Assembly: GCF_013072695.1 (NCBI RefSeq)
Contig: NZ_LXUK01000008.1
Location: 62,001 to 126,000 of the forward strand
Reading direction: 5' to 3'
From: Acinetobacter sp. Ac_5812
GTDB taxonomy: Bacteria > Pseudomonadota > Gammaproteobacteria > Pseudomonadales > Moraxellaceae
DNA length: 64,000 nucleotides
Below are positions 9,264-18,199 of the stretch, in pieces. The notes under the pieces are model-generated. The model worked only from the letters and a program-made list of their open reading frames with translations, did not search any database and had not been told where the DNA came from. Both the position numbers and the translations under genes were made by a program. Position 1 is the first letter of the stretch. Each line of letters opens with the position of its first letter.

Positions 9264-9605
9264 GTCTTCGCCCTCCATCGTGCTTGCCATTGGTCTGGGT
9301 ATTTTTCATCTTGAATTGATTATAGCAATCGCTTCACATAAATCTAATTTATCATTTTTATAAATTAACAAACTTTTAGGAATGATAAATTGAAATTTTA
9401 GATCTTGATCATCTCATTAAATTAAAAAAATTTAAATCATCTTCGCTGAGCACATTTCATACGCACTCTGGCTTTGAGCAGCTGATGTTAAATTAATCAC
9501 CTCACGATTTATAAATCCAATCGTGCTGAATTGAAATTTCCTTTTTACATTTTAAATGATAATGATTATTATTTAATTAAATAGAGATTTTGTAGGGTGA
9601 AACAG
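9264..9605. other. Divergent intergenic region between leuC and the DUF2061 gene
   Basis: About 340 AT-rich bases hold the leuC leader on the minus strand and the promoter region of the small membrane-protein gene on the plus strand. Apart from a Fur-like site near the right end I see no coding sequence, and no leucine-rich leader peptide was identified. Confidence 0.5.
9558..9576 (+). promoter_or_regulatory. Possible Fur box upstream of DUF2061 gene
   Basis: The 19 bases starting GATAATGAT agree with the Fur consensus (GATAATGATAATCATTATC) at 14 of 19 positions, including the whole first nonamer. It lies 30 bases before the ATG at 9606, where a repressor would block transcription. The surrounding sequence is AT-rich, so chance matches are more likely than usual. 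Confidence 0.5.
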
Positions 9606-9812
9606 ATGTCAAATATTCAACAATTCGTCATGAACAATAGTCGGACTTTGAAAAAAACCTTGAGTTATTACATCATGCATATTAGTGTTGCGATGATCGT
9701 TGCTTACCTTATTACAGGCAATTGGCTCATGGCAGCAACCTTAAGTTTAATTGAACCAACGGTACAAGCCTTTGCTTTTTTCTTTCATGAAAAAGTATGG
9801 AATTATTTCTAA
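9606..9812 (+). CDS. DUF2061 small membrane protein
   Basis: A 68-residue protein with two hydrophobic helices separated by a short turn (YYIMHISVAMIVAYLITGNW and LMAATLSLIEPTVQAFAFFF), ending HEKVWNYF, as in the DUF2061 family. The preceding MNNSRTLKKTLSYY is also typical. Function is unknown. The ATG at 9606 has AGGG upstream; a GTG at 9597 is an unlikely earlier start. The Fur-like site upstream suggests iron-linked expression, which is inference. Confidence 0.8.
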   Translation: MSNIQQFVMNNSRTLKKTLSYYIMHISVAMIVAYLITGNWLMAATLSLIEPTVQAFAFFFHEKVWNYF

Positions 9813-9865
9813 TTCAAACATACTGCTTATAAAACTAATTTTAAAATCTCCTTGGACAAGCTTGT

Positions 9866-10729
9866 ATGAACCTCGCTGCTTTTGAAGCATTTGTAAAAGT
9901 GATGGAAACCGGTTCAATTTCCATCGCAGCAGAACAATTATTTATTACCCAACCCGCGGTCACGAAACGGATTCACAGCTTGGAAGACTACTTTGGGGTT
10001 AAGCTGTTTGAATCTGCAGGTCGGGGCATTCAACCTACTCATGCCGCACATTCTCTATTACCTAAAGTCCGGACTTGGCTGAATGAATTAGGGGAAATTC
10101 ATCATACTTTGAGTCATGAACAAGCACAGGTCCAAGGCCGCTTAAAGATTGGTACCAGTCATCATATTGGTTTGCATCATTTGGCTGAACCGCTGAAAAA
10201 CTTTGTGCAGCATTATCCTCAAGTGACCTTGGATGTGCATTTTGTCGATTCAGAACAAGCCCATGAACTGGTTTTGGCCGGTGAGCTGGAACTGGCATTT
10301 TTAACCTTACCGCCAGCTGGGGATGATCGCCTGAATTATGTGACCATCTGGAATGATCCATTGGTGTTTGTGGCTGCGCCCTTCCACCCTTTGGCACAGC
10401 AACCCCAACTCAAACTTGAAGACCTGATTAGCTACCCAAGTTTGTTACCTGCTGCACAAACCTATACCAGTCAGATCACTTTGTCTGAATTTGAGCGGAA
10501 TGGCTTAAAACCGAAAATCACGATGAGCAACAACCCTTTGGAATCCATTCGAATGTTGGTCTCAATTGGTCTCGGCTGGTCAGTGTTGCCAAAAACCTTG
10601 GTCAATCAGGATTTAAAACAGCTCGATTTAAAACTGGATATGCAGCGTCAACTCGGTATGGTTTGGCATCCTGCACGAATTCAGTCTAAAGCGGCTGAGG
10701 AATTGATCCGTATGATGCATGTCGGTTAA
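9866..10729 (+). CDS. LysR-family transcriptional regulator
   Basis: A 287-residue protein with an N-terminal winged helix-turn-helix (AAFEAFVKVMETGSISIAAE, then LFITQPAVTKRIHSLEDYFG) and a LysR substrate-binding domain from about residue 90 (GRLKIGTSHHIGLHHLAEPL). It lies 53 bases after the DUF2061 gene on the same strand. The effector and targets are unknown. leuC is divergent but more than 600 bases away, so control of leu genes cannot be claimed. Confidence 0.9.
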   Translation: MNLAAFEAFVKVMETGSISIAAEQLFITQPAVTKRIHSLEDYFGVKLFESAGRGIQPTHAAHSLLPKVRTWLNELGEIHHTLSHEQAQVQGRLKIGTSHHIGLHHLAEPLKNFVQHYPQVTLDVHFVDSEQAHELVLAGELELAFLTLPPAGDDRLNYVTIWNDPLVFVAAPFHPLAQQPQLKLEDLISYPSLLPAAQTYTSQITLSEFERNGLKPKITMSNNPLESIRMLVSIGLGWSVLPKTLVNQDLKQLDLKLDMQRQLGMVWHPARIQSKAAEELIRMMHVG

Positions 10730-10737
10730 TCTCAGGA

Positions 10738-11523
10738 TTAGTCTCCCCCACCGCCACCACAACTGCTGCAACTACTACAGCTATTGCTACTACTGCTGCA
10801 ACTTGAAGAGGATGACGAAGATTGTGCCTGTATATATTGCGCATAATCCTTGGTCATCAATTCTAAATTAAAATACTGCCCATCCTGCCAGTTTAAGGCC
10901 TGATCAATGGCAAATAGTCTCGGTAACAACGTGGTATTCCTTGGCTGATAGGCATGTAAACCACAACTGTTTCGCCACGCCGCAAATAACTGTTGTGTTT
11001 GCTGCGTGGACGTTGTACTGGCATCATAGGGACTATGCTGTAACTGCCGACCGAGTATCTGTTCACATAAGTCTTGATACTGCTTTGGAAACTCCAGCAT
11101 GACATGCCATAACGAATCAACTGCATGTGAAGGCATGGCATAGGCTTGTTTTTGCATGACATGCAAAGCCAAGTAATCCTTAAATCCAGCTTCGATCAAT
11201 TGTCGTTGTTTTAGACCCAGTTCTGGATAATAGAATCTGAATTTATTCCAAAAAATCGGATCGAATTTGAATTGCTCAATCTTTTGTAATTTTTTAGATT
11301 TAGAACGCGCAATCAGGGTCAGATTCAGCACAATCACTGACCATATAAAGGGCAAGATCACCCAAGCAGTAAACAGCTGTTGCTGCCAACTGTACATCAA
11401 AATCAATAGCAAGATCGGGAGCGCGATCCATCGCATTTTGATCATCGGTTGTTGTCGTTTTAATTGCAATAATGTATCGAGCAAGATGGAAGTCTGAGCT
11501 TCCTGATTTATTTTTATTTTCAT
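10738..11523 (-). CDS. Membrane protein with GRDP-like WH motif and Ser/Cys/Gly tail
   Basis: This 261-residue protein has two hydrophobic segments (about residues 31-46 and 50-71) and a soluble middle. HAVDSLWHVMLEFPKQYQDL (133-152) followed by GRQLQHSP resembles the core of glycine-rich-domain-containing (GRDP-like) proteins. An extreme tail at 235-261 consists only of Ser, Cys, Asn and Gly plus a final Asp, with cysteines at 242, 249, 252 and 255 followed by five glycines. The tail is encoded by imperfect trinucleotide repeats. The gene is convergent with the LysR gene (8-base gap). Function is unknown; the tail could bind metal, be modified, or be an unstructured spacer. Confidence 0.7.
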   Translation of the reverse strand: MKIKINQEAQTSILLDTLLQLKRQQPMIKMRWIALPILLLILMYSWQQQLFTAWVILPFIWSVIVLNLTLIARSKSKKLQKIEQFKFDPIFWNKFRFYYPELGLKQRQLIEAGFKDYLALHVMQKQAYAMPSHAVDSLWHVMLEFPKQYQDLCEQILGRQLQHSPYDASTTSTQQTQQLFAAWRNSCGLHAYQPRNTTLLPRLFAIDQALNWQDGQYFNLELMTKDYAQYIQAQSSSSSSSCSSSSNSCSSCSSCGGGGGD

Positions 11524-11561
11524 GGTTTGATCTTAAAAATAAATGATGACAGTAATATGAC

Positions 11562-11586
11562 AAAAAAACCTCCCCAAAGGGAGGTT
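11562..11586 (-). terminator. Terminator after the Spo0M-like gene
   Basis: Read on the minus strand, the stem AACCTCCC/GGGAGGTT with loop TTTG is followed by a U-run (A7 on the plus strand). It lies 10 bases after the stop codon of the Spo0M-like gene. Confidence 0.88.
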
Positions 11587-11595
11587 GAATCTGAC

Positions 11596-12342
11596 TTATC
11601 CAATCTGCAATAAACGGCGAATTTGCTGGGCCATCTGAGCGACATCTAAGAGATGATGCGGAATGGTCATCGACAATAACTGATCTGAGCGGAAACGACG
11701 GTCAATCTCAAGCATGACATGGGTTTGATGCGCTTCAGCAACAAAAGACACTTCCACCTCATTAAAACCACTGAACATAGTTGAAGATACAAACTCTAGT
11801 TCTTGGTAGCAGCCAATCGTCGATCTAAAGTTCTGTGCAGTCAGTTGGCCTTTTTCTACATCCACGGTGGATAATACAAATCCGCATTGCTGCATGGCTT
11901 GTAAAAACATTTGCATGGCAGGTGTTGGCAAGATTCTTAAATAATCACGATCCGTTGCATCCACGCCCCAATCCACATCCAGACGGGTATTGATCCAGAC
12001 CCGTGTTGCATTACGGCGGCAAGAAACTTCGGTAATCGGTGTTTCATGTGGGATTTCCATGGTGAAAGGAACATGGTGCGATTGATGTGCCGGCAATGAA
12101 AAATTAGAACTGATTAACCATTGATCCAAAACCAACGGTTGATTAAATTCATGATCGCCGGACTCGACCTCCGCCATGGTCATCAGTTGCAAATACAGAC
12201 CTTTAATTTCTTTATCGGTTGAGCCACCTTTAAAGTTAATCTCGCCGCGTAGCGTTTCCCCGGCTTGTAAGGTTGAATTAAACAAACGAGTTTCAACAGT
12301 GGCACCTTGCAGGCCCAAACCTGACATAATTTTGCTAAACAT
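11596..12342 (-). CDS. Spo0M-family (sporulation-control-like) protein
   Basis: A 248-residue protein of the Spo0M family, whose arrestin-like beta-sandwich N-terminus is seen in VETRLFNSTLQAGETLRGEI and the following strands. The family was named from Bacillus but is widespread in non-sporulating bacteria, where its role is poorly known. It lies 58 bases downstream of a DUF2252 gene on the same strand and has a good terminator. No signal peptide is visible, so it is likely cytoplasmic. Confidence 0.85.
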   Translation of the reverse strand: MFSKIMSGLGLQGATVETRLFNSTLQAGETLRGEINFKGGSTDKEIKGLYLQLMTMAEVESGDHEFNQPLVLDQWLISSNFSLPAHQSHHVPFTMEIPHETPITEVSCRRNATRVWINTRLDVDWGVDATDRDYLRILPTPAMQMFLQAMQQCGFVLSTVDVEKGQLTAQNFRSTIGCYQELEFVSSTMFSGFNEVEVSFVAEAHQTHVMLEIDRRFRSDQLLSMTIPHHLLDVAQMAQQIRRLLQIG

Positions 12343-12400
12343 TTTGTCTTTTTTCTCTCAAATCATGACTATTTTTATGTCTGTACTCACAGACCAATTA

Positions 12401-13834
12401 TTAAAGGGCATCATCGCCAGCGAGCTGAATCTTAGCATCTGCTACCGCATTCATGAATTGCTGATAGTCATTTAAATTACGCTCAGCTGACTGAGTCGCA
12501 TAATCCTGTAAAACCTCAACGATGGTACTGCCTTCACCTAAATAGCCCATCAATACATCGGCATTGCCGGCTTTGGCATGTGCATGGGCTAAAGCGAGAC
12601 CGCAACTTTCCGCATATTCATAGAAATATTCATCATCCATATCGGCAAGATCAACCGAAATTTTCATATCTCGTAACTGACGCACATGGAAATCCTGTTG
12701 CAAGCTGGAAAAGCCCAAAAAAATATCGCTGGCCGCTTGCATCAGTTGTTGACCATGAATCACTCGCTCACCTTCGTGCTGAACTTTGTCTTTAAACAGC
12801 GGGCTCAAAATCGAAGGATTGGCTTCTTTCATTTGTAAGATTAATGGTTCACGGTCTGCATCTTCAAATAAAGCAATTGCTGAACGGGTTCCAACACTGC
12901 CGACCCCTACCACTTTCAGTGCCACATCGGTACGCTGATAGCGATCAAACAATACCTGTCGATCAAATTTCAATGAATCGCGATAGTGTAGAAAGAATTC
13001 ATCGACTTGCTCAGCAAAAGGCTCATCCGCTTTGGGGTGCCACAGTAAAGGCGCATCATCAATAAAATGTCTAAACCCAGTTTCAGCATCTTGTTGGGTT
13101 AGCTTGGGTAACACCGAATGCGCATTGCGCTTTTGGGCTGAATCTAGATGCTTGGCACGTTTCTTTCTGAGTTTCCGGCATTCGGTATTTTCTAATAAGG
13201 TGCTGGCATCGACCTTTTCATACCACACCTGCAATGGGGATAAGGCCATATTTTCAAGCAAGTGTTTGCGATAGCTATTCAGCATGGTTTTAATGGCTTT
13301 TAAGCCGCTGCGCTCTCCCAAGCCAATGTCTTTGGCCGCAATCACAAAACTGGTCACTAAACGTTTTAAATCCCACTCGAATGGCGCAACCAAGGTTTCG
13401 TCGAAGTCATTAATGCCAAATAACAGGTTACGTTCAGGACTGGCAAAACCACCAAAGTTGCTTAAATGGCAATCGCCACAAATTTGCTGAAACAAACCTG
13501 AGTTGTGTTGTTCCCATGCTTGATCAAATAGCATGAGCGCGGGCATACCACGATAGAATGTAAACGGCGAGACACTCATCCGCTTGGCACGAATCGGCTG
13601 TAATTGTGCTAGGCGTCCTTGATTGCTCCAATCATAAAGCGTTAAGGCCGTGGTACCTTTGGGACGTACTGAAAGTTGAGCCAAGTTTTCACGTGGAACT
13701 TTTTTTCGTTGTGTCTTACCTAATTGAAAGCCTTCGCTTTTGCTCAATAACTTGCCTTGATAGCGATGTCGTGTGAGATCAATACTCTCTGCGGTCCAGA
13801 GTTGTTTTGGTAATTTGATTTGTTGTTTTGTCAT
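12401..13834 (-). CDS. DUF2252 family protein (kinase-like fold)
   Basis: A 477-residue protein matching DUF2252: RMSVSPFTFYRGMPALMLFD, then CGDCHLSNFGGF and GINDFDETLVAPFEWDLKR, and later GVGSVGTRS. These resemble the H-x-N and D-F-D catalytic elements of aminoglycoside-phosphotransferase-like kinases, but no activity is established. The start has AGGGGG shortly upstream. It may share a transcript with the Spo0M-like gene. Function is unknown. Confidence 0.88.
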   Translation of the reverse strand: MTKQQIKLPKQLWTAESIDLTRHRYQGKLLSKSEGFQLGKTQRKKVPRENLAQLSVRPKGTTALTLYDWSNQGRLAQLQPIRAKRMSVSPFTFYRGMPALMLFDQAWEQHNSGLFQQICGDCHLSNFGGFASPERNLLFGINDFDETLVAPFEWDLKRLVTSFVIAAKDIGLGERSGLKAIKTMLNSYRKHLLENMALSPLQVWYEKVDASTLLENTECRKLRKKRAKHLDSAQKRNAHSVLPKLTQQDAETGFRHFIDDAPLLWHPKADEPFAEQVDEFFLHYRDSLKFDRQVLFDRYQRTDVALKVVGVGSVGTRSAIALFEDADREPLILQMKEANPSILSPLFKDKVQHEGERVIHGQQLMQAASDIFLGFSSLQQDFHVRQLRDMKISVDLADMDDEYFYEYAESCGLALAHAHAKAGNADVLMGYLGEGSTIVEVLQDYATQSAERNLNDYQQFMNAVADAKIQLAGDDAL

Positions 13835-13972
13835 AACACCCCCTATAAATCCAGTAGTGTTATAGCAATAATTTGAGTGAATAGGATAATGATTTTTTTA
13901 ATTTTTTAGCGTGATGAAAGCACTGCCAAATATTCCATTTCAGCCGGACATATTTGGCAGCAAATCAAAACT

Positions 13973-14623
13973 TTAAATCGACCAGTCTTGAATATCCCAA
14001 GCCTGTTCCTGCGCTAGCTTTTCTAAACGATCATCTGGATTGACCGCAATCGCATGGGTGGCATATTCCAGCAAGAAACGATCATTGATTGAATCAGAAT
14101 ACGCCCATGACTCAGTCACTGATCGGCCAGCCAACCACTGATCCAGACGCGCAAGCTTGCCTTTTTGATAGCATGGAATCCCTGTGACCTTGCCCGTATA
14201 TTGTCCATCAACCACTTCTGCATTGGTGGCAATAATCTCGGTAATGCCAAATTCACGGAAAATCGGTGCGGTAATAAAATCACTGGTCGCTGTAATTCCA
14301 ACCAGCTCATGCCCTAGCGCTTGATGCTTTTTAATCGCCTCGAAACCTTTAGGACGCATCTGCGGACGGATAACCTTCTGCATAAACAACTGATGTAACT
14401 CAGTTAAATAATGATTATCGTGCTTGGTCAAGAATTGAAATACAAATTCATTATAAGCAATCGGGTCAAGTTGCCCTGCTTTATAGTCTTCGTAGAATTT
14501 GTCATTCATTTGACGATGATGAACTGGATCGACTAAACCTTCATTGACTAAAAATTCACCCCAAGAGTGATCAGAATCAGTATTTAACAGGGTGTGATCT
14601 AAATCAAACAAAGCCAATTGCAT
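13973..14623 (-). CDS. HAD-IB family hydrolase (SerB-like phosphatase)
   Basis: A 216-residue HAD-superfamily protein. Motif I is LFDLDHTLLNTDSD with the nucleophile Asp7 and acid/base Asp9. Motif II is around GITATSDF, and motif III/IV is a Lys (QKGKLARLDQW) followed by YSDSINDRFLLEYA. This pattern belongs to subfamily IB, which includes phosphoserine phosphatases and related enzymes. The substrate cannot be deduced. It lies on the minus strand, divergent from rppH. Confidence 0.9.
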   Translation of the reverse strand: MQLALFDLDHTLLNTDSDHSWGEFLVNEGLVDPVHHRQMNDKFYEDYKAGQLDPIAYNEFVFQFLTKHDNHYLTELHQLFMQKVIRPQMRPKGFEAIKKHQALGHELVGITATSDFITAPIFREFGITEIIATNAEVVDGQYTGKVTGIPCYQKGKLARLDQWLAGRSVTESWAYSDSINDRFLLEYATHAIAVNPDDRLEKLAQEQAWDIQDWSI

Positions 14624-14806
14624 AGAATTTCTCGTTTAAACTGAAAATTAAGAAAAAAAATGTAAATCTATCACCGCTAGTCGATAGAAATTCGTTAAGA
14701 TCATAGCAATTTTAAACATTTTACTTTGACCTTTTTCGAGTTGGACAAGAAGAGTGACTGTCCCCGAGATCAAAGTCAACGATATAGACAAAATTTAGGT
14801 AGCCAA

Positions 14807-15283
14807 ATGATCGACTCAGAAGGTTTCCGACCCAACGTCGGGATCATTTTGGCAAACGATGACGGACAAGTTTTATGGGCAAAACGCATTGGTCACAATG
14901 CTTGGCAATTTCCACAAGGAGGAATCCAATTTGGAGAAACCCCTGAACAGGCACTTTTTCGTGAACTGAGAGAAGAAGTCGGTTTATTGCCCGAACACGT
15001 CCAAATTATAGCGCAAACAAAAGGTTGGCTGCGTTATCGTTTGCCACATCGGTACATTCGGTCAGATTCAGATCCGGTATGTATTGGACAAAAGCAGAAA
15101 TGGTTTTTACTGAAGTTAACGGCCTCGCCGCATCATATTCAGTTAAACCTATCAGACCCACCCGAATTCGATGAATGGCAATGGGTGAGTTACTGGTACC
15201 CATTGGGTCAAGTGGTCAACTTCAAACGCGATGTTTACCGTAAAGCTATGATGGAATTATGTTTACAACTACCTCAGCGCTAA
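14807..15283 (+). CDS. rppH: RNA pyrophosphohydrolase RppH (Nudix)
   Basis: A 158-residue Nudix hydrolase that removes pyrophosphate from 5'-triphosphorylated mRNA and so opens it to RNase E-dependent decay. The Nudix box [20 protein letters not shown] (continuing VGL) is complete, and the N-terminus [17 protein letters not shown] is characteristic. The ATG at 14807 is chosen over an in-frame TTG at 14726 for this reason, with AGGT upstream. It is followed by ptsP after 93 bases, the same pairing as in Pseudomonas and E. coli. Confidence 0.96.
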   Translation: MIDSEGFRPNVGIILANDDGQVLWAKRIGHNAWQFPQGGIQFGETPEQALFRELREEVGLLPEHVQIIAQTKGWLRYRLPHRYIRSDSDPVCIGQKQKWFLLKLTASPHHIQLNLSDPPEFDEWQWVSYWYPLGQVVNFKRDVYRKAMMELCLQLPQR

Positions 15284-15376
15284 TTGTCATGAAATCATCA
15301 TTTTAAGCAATGATTTTTGGCAACAGAGCTGTTATAACTAGGCCTATAACGATTCAATAAATTGGAGTAAACATCC

Positions 15377-17671
15377 ATGTCAAACATGCAACTCGACACG
15401 CTTAGACGCATTGTGCAAGAAATCAATGCGTCCGTCAGTTTGCATGATTCCTTGGACATTATGGTCAATCATGTGGCCGATGCCATGCATGTGGATGTCT
15501 GTTCAATTTATTTATTGGACGAGCGTAATCGTCGTTATGTACTGATGGCGTCTAAAGGATTAAAACCAGAGGCGGTTGGCACTGTATCGCTCAGTGTTGG
15601 TGAAGGTTTGGTTGGCTTGGTCGGTCAACGTGAAGAAATCGTCAACTTAGACAATGCCCCTAAACATGAGCGCTTCGCCTATTTACCTGAAACAGGTGAA
15701 GAGCTGTTCAACTCCTTCCTTGGCGTTCCAGTGATGTATCGTCGCAAGGTAATGGGGGTGCTGGTTGTTCAAAATAAAGAGTCTCAAGACTTTAGCGAAG
15801 CCGCTGAATCATTTTTGGTCACACTTTGTGCACAGCTCTCAGGTGTAATTGCTCATGCACATGCTGTGGGAAATATTGATGTGTTCCGTAAACCCAGCAA
15901 TGGCCCAAGCTATAAAACCTTCCAAGGGGTGTCTGGTGCAGGTGGTGTGGCCTTAGGTCGTGCCATCGTGTTGTACCCTCCTGCTGACCTTGCTGCGATT
16001 CCAGATCGTGAAGCCGAAGACATCAGTGACGAATTAGAATTATTAGATCAAGCCATTGCTGCAGTACGTTTAGAGATTCAGTCCCTAGACGAAAAAATGC
16101 AAGATTCACTCATGTCGGAAGAACGTGCCTTATTTAGCGTGTTTTTACGTATGTTAGATGAAAATGCGCTGCCGAGTGAAATCAAAGACCATATTCGTGC
16201 TGGCAGTTGGGCACAGGGTGCGGTACGCAAAGTCATCGACAAACATGTCGCGTTATTTGCACAAATGGAAGATGACTACCTGCGTGAACGTGTTTCTGAT
16301 CTGAAAGATCTTGGGCGCCGAATCTTGGCTTGCTTGCAAGAAAACGATACCAGTCATCGTGAACTCAGCCCAGACAGCATTTTGATTGGCGAAGAGATCA
16401 GCACGGCAGCCTTGGTGGAATTGCCCGTGGATAATATCGCAGCGATTGTCACTTCAGAAGGCGCCGCCAACTCCCATATGGTGATTGTTGCACGTGCTTT
16501 GGGCATTCCAACTGTGGTCGGGGTCACCGAGTTACCCATCACCACACTAGATGATATCGAAATGATTGTGGATGCCTATCAAGGCCGTGTTTTCGTCAAT
16601 CCACCGCGTCGTCTACGTCAACGTTATAAAGAAGTGCAAAAAGAAGAAGAGCAAATCGCCAAAGATTTGAAGCAATACGAAACCAAAGATGCAATTACCC
16701 CAGATGGCATCTCTATTCCTCTATTCGTCAATACCGGTTTGATGATTGATGTGGTGCGTGGTGTACAACGAGGTGCCAAAGGCGTTGGCTTATATCGTAG
16801 TGAAATTCCGTTCATGCTACGTGAGCGCTTCCCTGGCGAAGAAGAACAACGCGCCATCTATCGCCAACAACTCAGCCATTTTGCCAACAAGCCTGTGATT
16901 ATGCGCACCCTCGATATTGGTGCGGACAAGGACTTACCGTATTTCAGTATTGAAGAAGAAAACTCAGCATTGGGTTGGCGTGGCATACGCTTTACCCTTG
17001 ACCATCCTGAAATTTTCTCTGCGCAAATTCGTGCGATGCTCAAAGCCAGTATTGGTCTAAATAATTTGCATATCTTGTTGCCAATGGTGACCAGTGTCAG
17101 TGAAGTTGAAGAAGTGCTGTATCTGTTAGAACGTGACTGGATTGCGGTACAAGAAGAAGAGCAAGTCAAAATCACCAAACCTAAAATCGGGATTATGGTT
17201 GAAGTACCAAGTGTACTTTTACAGATTGATGAATTTGCCGAACTGGTTGATTTCTTCTCGGTGGGCTCAAACGATTTAACCCAGTATTTACTGGCTGTAG
17301 ATCGGAATAACCCGCATGTGGCTAACGTCTATTCGCATTTCCATCCATCGGTACTACGTGCACTAAAACGTTTGGTTCAAGACTGTCATATCCATCAAAA
17401 ACCAGTCAGCGTCTGTGGTGAAATGGCGGGCGACCCATTGTCTGCAATTTTATTGATGGCGATGGGTTTTAACACCCTTTCGATGAGTTCAAGCAACATT
17501 CTCAGAGTACGCAAAGCGATTTGTCATGTCCCAATGACTGATGCCAAAAAACTGTTGGATGATGTGCTGCAAATGAACAACCCACTGGTGATTAAAAGTT
17601 GGCTTGAACATTATTTCAAGACCCACGGTCTTGCCGACATGGTCAAATCCAATCGTATGCTGAATGTCTAA
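15377..17671 (+). CDS. ptsP: Phosphoenolpyruvate-protein phosphotransferase of the nitrogen PTS (EI-Ntr)
   Basis: This 764-residue protein has an N-terminal GAF domain (about 1-160; HVDVCSIYLLD, SFLGVPVMYRRKVMGVLVVQ) that in relatives senses glutamine. It is followed by enzyme I: an N-terminal phosphohistidine region (GAANSHMVIVARALGIP, His367) and the PEP-binding TIM barrel (GLYRSEIPFMLR, SVGSNDLTQYLLAVDRN, SVCGEMAGDP). It starts the phosphorelay from PEP to NPr and EIIA-Ntr. GGAG precedes the start. Length and domains are normal. Confidence 0.96.
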   Translation: MSNMQLDTLRRIVQEINASVSLHDSLDIMVNHVADAMHVDVCSIYLLDERNRRYVLMASKGLKPEAVGTVSLSVGEGLVGLVGQREEIVNLDNAPKHERFAYLPETGEELFNSFLGVPVMYRRKVMGVLVVQNKESQDFSEAAESFLVTLCAQLSGVIAHAHAVGNIDVFRKPSNGPSYKTFQGVSGAGGVALGRAIVLYPPADLAAIPDREAEDISDELELLDQAIAAVRLEIQSLDEKMQDSLMSEERALFSVFLRMLDENALPSEIKDHIRAGSWAQGAVRKVIDKHVALFAQMEDDYLRERVSDLKDLGRRILACLQENDTSHRELSPDSILIGEEISTAALVELPVDNIAAIVTSEGAANSHMVIVARALGIPTVVGVTELPITTLDDIEMIVDAYQGRVFVNPPRRLRQRYKEVQKEEEQIAKDLKQYETKDAITPDGISIPLFVNTGLMIDVVRGVQRGAKGVGLYRSEIPFMLRERFPGEEEQRAIYRQQLSHFANKPVIMRTLDIGADKDLPYFSIEEENSALGWRGIRFTLDHPEIFSAQIRAMLKASIGLNNLHILLPMVTSVSEVEEVLYLLERDWIAVQEEEQVKITKPKIGIMVEVPSVLLQIDEFAELVDFFSVGSNDLTQYLLAVDRNNPHVANVYSHFHPSVLRALKRLVQDCHIHQKPVSVCGEMAGDPLSAILLMAMGFNTLSMSSSNILRVRKAICHVPMTDAKKLLDDVLQMNNPLVIKSWLEHYFKTHGLADMVKSNRMLNV

Positions 17672-17700
17672 ACGAGACCTTTCGATATAAGACCAAACAT

Positions 17701-17737
17701 AAAAAAGGGCGATACTTTCAACAAGATCGCCCTTTTT
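17701..17737. terminator. Bidirectional terminator between ptsP and YbaY-like gene
   Basis: The stem GGGCGAT/ATCGCCC extends into A/T flanks (AAAA...TTTT), between convergent genes. Confidence 0.88.
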
Positions 17738-17749
17738 CAATACATATGC

Positions 17750-18199
17750 TTATTTTGCTGAGCGCAGGTAAATCTGTTGTTTGCCGCCATTCAACGTCAC
17801 GTTCGGAAATTGACGATCATAATCAATCACAATCGCATCTTTGCCAGTTAAATTCTTGGCATCCGATTCCCAAGTCACATAGTATTTGATTTTCGCATCA
17901 TCCCGAACCGAGGGCTGAATAAGCTTACGGTGATCTGCAGGCACAGTAAAATCAACCACAAATGGGACCTGAGAGATTTGAACTTTTTTCTGCTGAATCA
18001 AAGTCGCTGGAACATCCGCGATCTGGCTGTCCACGGCATATAAGCTTACTGTACCCTGTTGTTGCGTTACCGCATAATTTCCTTGCCCAACAAACTCAAC
18101 CTTCAAGGAATTTGCTTTAGTCTCATCTTTTTGTGGCATGGACGTACAACCTGCTAAAACAGTTAAAGATAACCCGAAACTCAACGCTAACTTTTTCAT
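17750..18199 (-). CDS. YbaY/YscW-family lipoprotein
   Basis: About 149 residues. The signal peptide MKKLALSFGLSLTVLAGC ends in lipobox LAGC. The mature part fits the YbaY/YscW domain (VSLYAVDSQIADVPATLIQQ; FTVPADHRKLIQPSVRDDAK). The ATG at 18199 is chosen because GAAGAG lies upstream and the signal peptide begins there; an upstream ATG at 18241 is unlikely. In secretion systems YscW is a pilotin, but chromosomal YbaY proteins have no settled role. Confidence 0.85.
   Translation of the reverse strand: MKKLALSFGLSLTVLAGCTSMPQKDETKANSLKVEFVGQGNYAVTQQQGTVSLYAVDSQIADVPATLIQQKKVQISQVPFVVDFTVPADHRKLIQPSVRDDAKIKYYVTWESDAKNLTGKDAIVIDYDRQFPNVTLNGGKQQIYLRSAK

Noticed and set aside
10062..10397. Minus-strand 111-codon frame inside the LysR gene
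   Set aside because: Antisense to a conserved regulator and Pro/His-rich without domain; a shadow.
11596..12342. Evidence of sporulation
   Set aside because: Spo0M-type proteins occur in many non-sporulating bacteria; the rest of the window is plainly Acinetobacter.
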